The translations under genes and the position numbers were made by a program. From assembly GCA_050955105.1 (NCBI GenBank), contig JBPBQZ010000069.1:1-20873 (forward strand): DNA of 20,873 nucleotides, written 5' to 3'. Every line of letters starts with the position of its first letter. Position 1 is the stretch's first letter. The stretch comes from JBPBQZ01 sp050955105. GTDB taxonomy: Bacteria; Pseudomonadota; Gammaproteobacteria; Burkholderiales; Burkholderiaceae. Below, piece by piece: positions 16,985-20,873 of the stretch. The notes beneath the pieces are model-generated. The model was not told the DNA's origin. It saw only the letters and a list, made by a program, of their open reading frames with translations, and ran no database searches.

Positions 16985-17240
16985 TTTTTGCGGAAATCTC
17001 CTTCATCACTTCGAGTTCCAGGTCGCGCTCCGCGACAAGCTTCTTCAGTCGATTGTTCTCGAGTTCCAAAGCCTTTGACCGCGTGACGTCGTCGCTGACC
17101 ATTTCGCCAAACCGCTTGCGCCACGCGTAGATCGACGCGTCGCTCACGCCGTGGCGTTTCGCCACCTCGGCGATTGGTGCACTGTCGGCCTCTCGCAAGC
17201 TCCGAACGATCCGCTCATCGCTGTATCGACTCTTCTTCAT
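16833..17240 (-). pseudogene. IS3-family transposase OrfA (helix-turn-helix protein), read-through form
   Basis: Residues 1 to about 85 match IS3-family OrfA: a HTH_8 domain (RYSDERIVRSLREAD, then VAKRHGVSDASIYAWRKRFG) and a leucine-zipper-like coiled coil (ALELENNRLKKLVAERDLELEVMKEISAK). Relatives end shortly after in KKW. Here the run has only six As (16984-16989) and the frame reads on for about 50 unrelated residues through the deleted OrfB region. Loss of one A is a likely cause. The DNA-binding part could still be made, but with OrfB destroyed the protein has no partner here. Confidence 0.75.
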
Positions 17241-17308
17241 GACGCGCTCCGTATGGATGCGCCATTATCCTAGATCAATTCTGTATTAAATTCTCGGGAC
17301 AGGTCAGT

Positions 17309-17324
17309 TCCGTATTTTTACGGA
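17309..17324. repeat. Short perfect inverted repeat beside the IS end
   Basis: TCCGTA, four Ts, TACGGA forms a 6-bp perfect inverted repeat three bases beyond the right end of the insertion sequence and 73 bases before the small precursor gene. It could be an operator for the downstream operon or part of the insertion target; nothing distinguishes these. Confidence 0.35.
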
Positions 17325-17396
17325 TGTTCAGTAGAGCGAACTCGATTATTGTCGGTCCTGCCGTCAGTTCGGCGGCGTTAATCAAAGGAGATGAAC

Positions 17397-17558
17397 ATGT
17401 CGAAAATAAATTTTGATTATATTGTCAAGACCGCTGCGGAAAAAATCACCGAAGCCGACGTCCGGATCGCGAAGAAAGAAGTTGAAACCCAAGTCGAAGG
17501 CCGCGCGTGGAACATGAATCAACCGCTCAACATGATCGCGTATGAAGATCAAAAGTAA
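17397..17558 (+). CDS. Putative 53-residue RiPP precursor peptide
   Basis: I do not recognise this peptide from any named family. It has a strong Shine-Dalgarno (AAAGGAG at 17384-17390), six bases before the ATG at 17397. An in-frame ATG at 17391 touches the Shine-Dalgarno and is unlikely. The first 34 residues are charged and helix-prone (SKINFDYIVKTAAEKITEAD, then RIAKKEVETQVE), as in RiPP leader peptides. After Gly35-Arg36 the composition changes to a polar/aromatic, Asn-rich tail with Trp38, Asn39, Asn41, Asn45, Tyr49 and Asp51, which I take as the core. There is no cysteine, serine or double-glycine motif, so lanthipeptide, sactipeptide or C39-peptidase processing is not suggested. A hairpin follows immediately, then genes for two candidate peptide oxygenases and an exporter. 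It could instead be a small unmodified peptide or antitoxin-like protein. Confidence 0.75.
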   Translation: MSKINFDYIVKTAAEKITEADVRIAKKEVETQVEGRAWNMNQPLNMIAYEDQK

Positions 17559-17563
17559 GTAGC

Positions 17564-17597
17564 GAAAGGGCACAAATTAAATTTGTGCCCTTTCTTC
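17564..17597 (+). terminator. Strong hairpin (terminator/attenuator) between precursor and enzyme genes
   Basis: GAAAGGGCACAAAT at 17564-17577 and ATTTGTGCCCTTTC at 17581-17594 form a perfect 14-bp stem with a 3-base loop, six bases after the precursor stop. Only a short T-rich tail follows (TTCGTTT), so partial termination is likely. Such hairpins are common between RiPP precursor genes and their enzymes, where they favour excess precursor mRNA. Confidence 0.75.
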
Positions 17598-17618
17598 GTT
17601 TCCGCAGGAGAAATGTCG

Positions 17619-18551
17619 ATGATTTTGCAGACCAGTTTTGCCAAACAAATAGAGACCGTCATTACTCTCGCCGGCGTAATTGACTTGGAAAGCAGCAAAA
17701 AATTCTCATCTGTTAATGACCTTAAGCACGGGTATAGGGCACTTCTACAGTCCCTCGGTCAGCGTGATATTCGCGTCGGAGCAACAGAACCTTCATTTAT
17801 CACGAACGCGGAAGAAGCAAAGAAACTTCGCATATTATTTTCAAACGACTCGTTGCTGGACGACAAGACCCAAGCCGCTGTCATAAACGATCAGCAGGAC
17901 GATGAGGCACATGAGAAAGAAGATAGACTAGTCCGCGCGCTCAGCGAACTTGCCTTATATTCTGCAGAGCATTCAACTCTTTTCAACACAGTAATTACAG
18001 ACATTTTCGCTCTTCCTTCAAACATTGCCAAGGGTGGCTCTACATCCCAGGCGATAGGCGTTATTTGGGCAAACCCAAAAATCTCCTATACAACCCCCGA
18101 CATGATCGAAATATTGATCCACGAGCTTACTCATCATGCAATGTTCCTGGACGAATTAAGATATACACATTATTCGTATTCCCGTGTTTTCAATCAATCA
18201 ACATGGGCTCGCTCCGCGATTTTAAATGTTGCTCGCCCGCTAGACAAGGTCTTGCACAGTATTGTGGTTGCTGCAGAAGTTTTACTATTCAGGGATAGAT
18301 ATCTGGGCCACCCGGTCAATCCACGAGTCCATCCACCAACCAGATTGATGGTCAAGCAGTTGAAGGATTCCATTTCTTCGACCGAGCAGGCAATTGCTCG
18401 GGATCACACCGTATTTCACCCGCGTGCAACGGAACTGCTAGAGAATGCACGAAACATTTTAAATGATCGGCTGATTCCGTTACTCGCTAGATTGAGCACC
18501 TCCAAGGCAGGGGCCAACGACGGTCAGAAAGTACTGCATGGAATCGCATAA
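17619..18551 (+). CDS. HExxH-motif peptide-modifying protein, putative alpha-ketoglutarate-dependent peptide beta-hydroxylase
   Basis: This 310-residue protein has HELTHH at 168-173, an HExxH motif, followed by Ala205-Arg-Pro-Leu and VLHSIVVAAEV (His213). That layout, HExxH, a variable 30-residue stretch, then RPL...LH, matches the HExxH putative peptide modification family (TIGR04267-like). From the literature on that family I recall that members are alpha-ketoglutarate-dependent beta-hydroxylases of RiPP precursors rather than proteases, with the two HExxH histidines and the later histidine binding metal. There is no signal peptide or membrane segment. ATG 17619 has AGGAG at 17606-17610 eight bases upstream; an in-frame ATG at 17613 is only two bases from it. 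It lies 60 bases after the precursor gene, so Asn/Asp or another core residue is the likely target. A true metallopeptidase role, such as leader removal, remains possible. Confidence 0.72.
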   Translation: MILQTSFAKQIETVITLAGVIDLESSKKFSSVNDLKHGYRALLQSLGQRDIRVGATEPSFITNAEEAKKLRILFSNDSLLDDKTQAAVINDQQDDEAHEKEDRLVRALSELALYSAEHSTLFNTVITDIFALPSNIAKGGSTSQAIGVIWANPKISYTTPDMIEILIHELTHHAMFLDELRYTHYSYSRVFNQSTWARSAILNVARPLDKVLHSIVVAAEVLLFRDRYLGHPVNPRVHPPTRLMVKQLKDSISSTEQAIARDHTVFHPRATELLENARNILNDRLIPLLARLSTSKAGANDGQKVLHGIA

Positions 18552-18610
18552 ATTGCGTAAGACTGCTCTGAAAGCGGTGGAATTGCTTTGTATCGGACAC
18601 TGGGCATAAC

Positions 18611-19969
18611 GTGGAAATAAGAAGCGATAAGTGGAAAATTATTTATTGTCACCCGGCGGCATGGATGGCCTTGTCATTGGTTTTAGTTCATCAGTGCATC
18701 ATTGCCGGGTCGTCAATTTTTTTGACCCAGGTCATTGAGCGTTTTCAGACAGGGCATGATTATTCTACCTACGTCTATCTGTATTTACTTTCAATGGCCA
18801 TCCCGTATCTTCCCGGGTGCATGTCCTTCATATTTTTGCAAAAATGGATTAATGAAGCACATTTGACGTTTGCTGACCAATTCACTAAACAGATGTCCGG
18901 GAAAATAGAAAAATATCGGGACACAAAGTTGAGGGGGCGCGCAGAATCTGTTCTGGCAAGAAATTCATTTCCTGTAGTAAAGGATTACGTCTCGTTTGTC
19001 CATGATCTCGCAAGTTTTTCGCTGAACAGCATACTTAGTATGCTGGTTATCGGATTTTTGCTTCCCTCGCGTTTGCTGTGGGGATATGCACTAAGTTTAC
19101 TGTTGTGCTTTTTTATTGTGGCTGGTCTAAGAAAATTAATTTCCGTGGCTTCAGCAGAATACGAAAACAGGTACATAACGTACTCTAGTGTTCTGGATCG
19201 GAGTTGGGAAAATATTACGCTTGGGAATAAGCATAACGAGAACATTTGGCGACAGCGGAAAGGCGCGTCAGGGCATTCATTCTATGCGGCATCGTATAAG
19301 TTGCAGATCCTCAAGCAAGTGGGAAACCTTCTCCTGGCCGTGGCGTCCGTTGGTCCAACGATTTTCTTGATAGCTTCGATTCTGCACGATGGACGAGCAA
19401 CCTCGGCCGTTATCGCCGCGGTGACAGTTAGCCTCACTCGTATATTTCTAATTATTAATTCCCTCAGTACGCTCGTCTACAAGTTTCTTGACTGGTCCTC
19501 AATGAGGGCGAGGCTGGATGTTTTGTTTGATACCGGATCATCTATCGCAGCAGACGAGGTGTTGGGCGGAGCCGTGGTCGGTAAAATTGAGATCAATGGA
19601 ACGCTGGTCACAGGCGTGACTCAGGCGGCACAGATGGTGTCACAGGCTGGCAGCGGCCGATTCAAAATTACAGGTCCGAATGGAAGCGGAAAATCAACGG
19701 TCTTGCTCGCATTGAAGAATATATTCCGAGATGAAAGCTTTATGTACCCTGCACACCACGGCGATTTGATGTGGAAATCAGATGATACAGCTCTGTCAAC
19801 GGGTCAAAAAACAGAGATTTTTCTTAAGGAAATATTCGAACTTGAAGAAATAAAGTATTTTTTACTCGATGAGTGGGATGCGAATTTGGACGGTGCAAAT
19901 AGGCGTGCTATTGACGGCATCCTGGATGAGCTTGGCAAAAGCAAGACGATTGTTGAGGTTCGACATTAA
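18611..19969 (+). CDS. ABC exporter (fused membrane and ATPase domains) with a reduced nucleotide-binding domain
   Basis: The product is 452 residues: an N-terminal membrane region with about six hydrophobic segments (near 17-40, 55-78, 138-155, 157-175, 237-258 and 263-285) and a C-terminal ATPase domain. This is the exporter architecture used for peptide secretion. Walker A GPNGSGKST is at 355-363, signature LSTGQK at 395-400, Walker B YFLLDE at 416-421, D-loop LD at 426-427, and the switch histidine is the last residue, His452. Only about 31 residues separate Walker A from the signature, where typical domains have near 90-100, so most of the helical subdomain is missing. No C39 peptidase domain is present. 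The GTG start at 18611 has only a weak Shine-Dalgarno. It sits between the two oxygenase genes and probably exports the mature peptide, giving self-protection if the peptide is toxic. Confidence 0.85.
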   Translation: MEIRSDKWKIIYCHPAAWMALSLVLVHQCIIAGSSIFLTQVIERFQTGHDYSTYVYLYLLSMAIPYLPGCMSFIFLQKWINEAHLTFADQFTKQMSGKIEKYRDTKLRGRAESVLARNSFPVVKDYVSFVHDLASFSLNSILSMLVIGFLLPSRLLWGYALSLLLCFFIVAGLRKLISVASAEYENRYITYSSVLDRSWENITLGNKHNENIWRQRKGASGHSFYAASYKLQILKQVGNLLLAVASVGPTIFLIASILHDGRATSAVIAAVTVSLTRIFLIINSLSTLVYKFLDWSSMRARLDVLFDTGSSIAADEVLGGAVVGKIEINGTLVTGVTQAAQMVSQAGSGRFKITGPNGSGKSTVLLALKNIFRDESFMYPAHHGDLMWKSDDTALSTGQKTEIFLKEIFELEEIKYFLLDEWDANLDGANRRAIDGILDELGKSKTIVEVRH

Positions 19970-19980
19970 CGGAGTCATCA

Positions 19981-20873
19981 ATGAATGGAAGTGATTTCGC
20001 TCAATATATTTTAAGAGACGCTGACTTTAGGTCGCACTACGTAGCGAAAAGGTTCTGGCATTCTCACTTTTCGGAAAAGAAGATTCGCGAAATATTTTCA
20101 TGGGAACATGTTAATGCATGCCTGTCGCATAACAGAATCACGAACGATAGATTCCGTATGTCTACTGAGCATGAACATGATCTTGTGAATAGGCGGGCAT
20201 TTCGGCCCGTGAAGGATAGGTTCGGTCGCAGCACGGATTACCTGGTTGTTAGCGAACTTCACAAATTGATGCGTGAGGGTGTGACGGCAGTACTGGAGGC
20301 TATCAATGAGCTATCGCCCGTTGTGGGAGATTTGACCGAGAGGCTTGGCGGGGAGCTTGGCGCGAAATCGACAGCAAATGCTTATATTTCGTTTGGTGAC
20401 ACCTCAGGGTTTGGCGCACATAACGACGACCATGATGTAATCGTCATGCAAATTGATGGTAGAAAGAAATGGCGATTCTTTAGGTCAGGAATGGTCATGG
20501 AAAAAGCAACCGTTAACGAACTGAAATATCCTTCAGCATCCGACCTCGGGGCTGAATTGATTATAGCGGCTGGCGACATCATGTTTATTCCTAAGGGAAC
20601 TTGGCATGATGTTGTAGCAATAAATGAGAAGAGCCTGCATTTGACAATTAGTTTGGTCTATCCAACCGTGGTCGACTTTATTAACTGGGGGTTGGAGCGG
20701 GATAAATTCGGTGTGCCCTTTGCCGATTTGCGACCGTCGAAGGCTGCACGAGAGGGCTTGCCCGAGAAATGCCGCGCGTTTTTCAATAGTTTGATTAATG
20801 AAGAAAATATTGAAATATTCTTGCGCACATTTTATGCGAGGCATGCCGGGTCGCGTGTCCAAGCTAATCTTCC
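19981..20873 (+). CDS. JmjC/cupin-type putative Fe(II)/alpha-ketoglutarate oxygenase, partial at the window end
   Basis: The reading frame begins at ATG 19981 (GGAG at 19971-19974, six bases upstream; 11 bases after the exporter stop) and is open for 297 codons to the window end. The centre is a Cupin_4/JmjC-like double-stranded beta helix: AYISFGDTSGFGAHNDDHDVI with a His147-x-Asp149 metal motif, QIDGRKKWRFFR at 157-168, and PKGTWHDV with His209 as the third ligand, then LHLTISLVYP. Such proteins hydroxylate protein side chains (arginine, histidine, asparagine and others). After residue 240 comes a helical tail like that of ribosomal oxygenases. All three predicted iron ligands are present. 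In this context the substrate is probably the 53-residue precursor, after or before the HExxH enzyme; this is inference. Its C-terminus, and further operon genes, lie outside the window. Confidence 0.82.
   Translation, partial: MNGSDFAQYILRDADFRSHYVAKRFWHSHFSEKKIREIFSWEHVNACLSHNRITNDRFRMSTEHEHDLVNRRAFRPVKDRFGRSTDYLVVSELHKLMREGVTAVLEAINELSPVVGDLTERLGGELGAKSTANAYISFGDTSGFGAHNDDHDVIVMQIDGRKKWRFFRSGMVMEKATVNELKYPSASDLGAELIIAAGDIMFIPKGTWHDVVAINEKSLHLTISLVYPTVVDFINWGLERDKFGVPFADLRPSKAAREGLPEKCRAFFNSLINEENIEIFLRTFYARHAGSRVQANL

Larger units (their letters stand above)
16359..17306 (-). mobile_element. Degenerate IS3-family insertion sequence, 948 bp
   Basis: The ends are imperfect inverted repeats: TGACCTGCCCGA from 16359, and the complement of TCGGGACAGGTCA ending at 17306 (reads TGACCTGTCCCGA). 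Inside, on the minus strand, are an OrfA-like helix-turn-helix gene and an OrfB-like DDE transposase gene in the usual IS3 two-frame order, with an A-rich slippery stretch (six As) at the junction. The element is about 250 bases shorter than a typical 1.2-kb member because the middle of OrfB is deleted, and OrfB has an in-frame stop. OrfA resembles the IS407/IS2-like branch; the exact element needs a database comparison. The flanks (AAG before, GTT after) show no target duplication, which suggests that one end was later rearranged. Confidence 0.85.

Noticed and set aside
17391..17396. Alternative ATG for the precursor, two codons upstream
   Set aside because: It directly abuts the Shine-Dalgarno with no spacer; the ATG at 17397 has a six-base spacer.
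17382..17573. 63-codon reading frame on the minus strand over the small precursor gene
   Set aside because: The opposite strand has a strong Shine-Dalgarno, leader-like composition and matching downstream genes; the minus frame has no comparable start context and runs through the terminator hairpin.
17583..17618. TTG start of the HExxH protein inside the hairpin
   Set aside because: It would place the start in the 3' arm of the terminator with no ribosome-binding site; AGGAG at 17606-17610 serves the ATG at 17619.
17397..19969. Lasso peptide or microcin J25-like locus
   Set aside because: Precursor plus exporter is suggestive, but no asparagine-synthetase-like cyclase or transglutaminase-like protease is present in view, and the predicted core does not begin with a glycine spaced 7-9 residues from an Asp/Glu at a clear cleavage site.
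1..20873. CRISPR arrays, tRNA or rRNA genes
   Set aside because: No regularly spaced direct repeats and no tRNA-like cloverleaf or rRNA sequence was noticed on reading the window.

Overview
The window looks like a chromosomal segment of a betaproteobacterium, most likely Burkholderiaceae. The evidence is a Burkholderia-type trimeric porin, a Bug/TctC periplasmic binding protein, a MocR regulator paired with a DUF2917 protein, and GC-rich coding DNA over roughly the first 16 kb. The genus cannot be fixed from sequence alone.

Bases 1-6000 hold a tight operon-like run. It has an LLM-class flavin monooxygenase of the NtaA/SnaA/DszA type, then a complete branched-chain-amino-acid-type ABC importer: binding protein, two permeases and two ATPases, with overlapping or nearly touching ends. 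A rho-independent terminator follows. Bases 6050-8810 carry a RidA-family protein, an EamA exporter and an outer-membrane porin closed by a strong terminator. Together these suggest uptake, oxidation and detoxification of an unidentified small nitrogen- or sulfur-containing compound.

Bases 8960-12600 hold a D-2-hydroxyacid dehydrogenase, a convergent MmgE/PrpD protein and a divergent Bug-type binding protein. The MmgE/PrpD and Bug genes share a 256-bp intergenic region with a 9-bp inverted repeat. Bases 12630-14690 hold a DUF2917 protein divergent from a MocR (GntR-aminotransferase) regulator. A promoter-like sequence between them is overlaid by repeated CTGTTGCG half-sites. A type II NADH dehydrogenase-like flavoprotein follows on the minus strand.

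At 16359 the normal genome is interrupted. A medium-chain quinone oxidoreductase gene stops after about 42 codons at the end of a decayed 948-bp IS3-family element. Beyond it, from about 17300 to the window end, the DNA is visibly richer in A+T and encodes what I read as a ribosomally synthesised, post-translationally modified peptide (RiPP) locus. Its parts are a 53-residue precursor peptide with a textbook ribosome-binding site, a 14-bp perfect hairpin (terminator/attenuator), a protein resembling the HExxH peptide beta-hydroxylase family, an ABC exporter with an unusually small nucleotide-binding domain, and a JmjC/cupin-type oxygenase running off the window end. Two unrelated putative iron oxygenases beside a tiny precursor, with no lanthipeptide, lasso, YcaO or radical-SAM enzyme in view, make this the most interesting part of the window. 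The product class and any further genes lie beyond what can be seen here.
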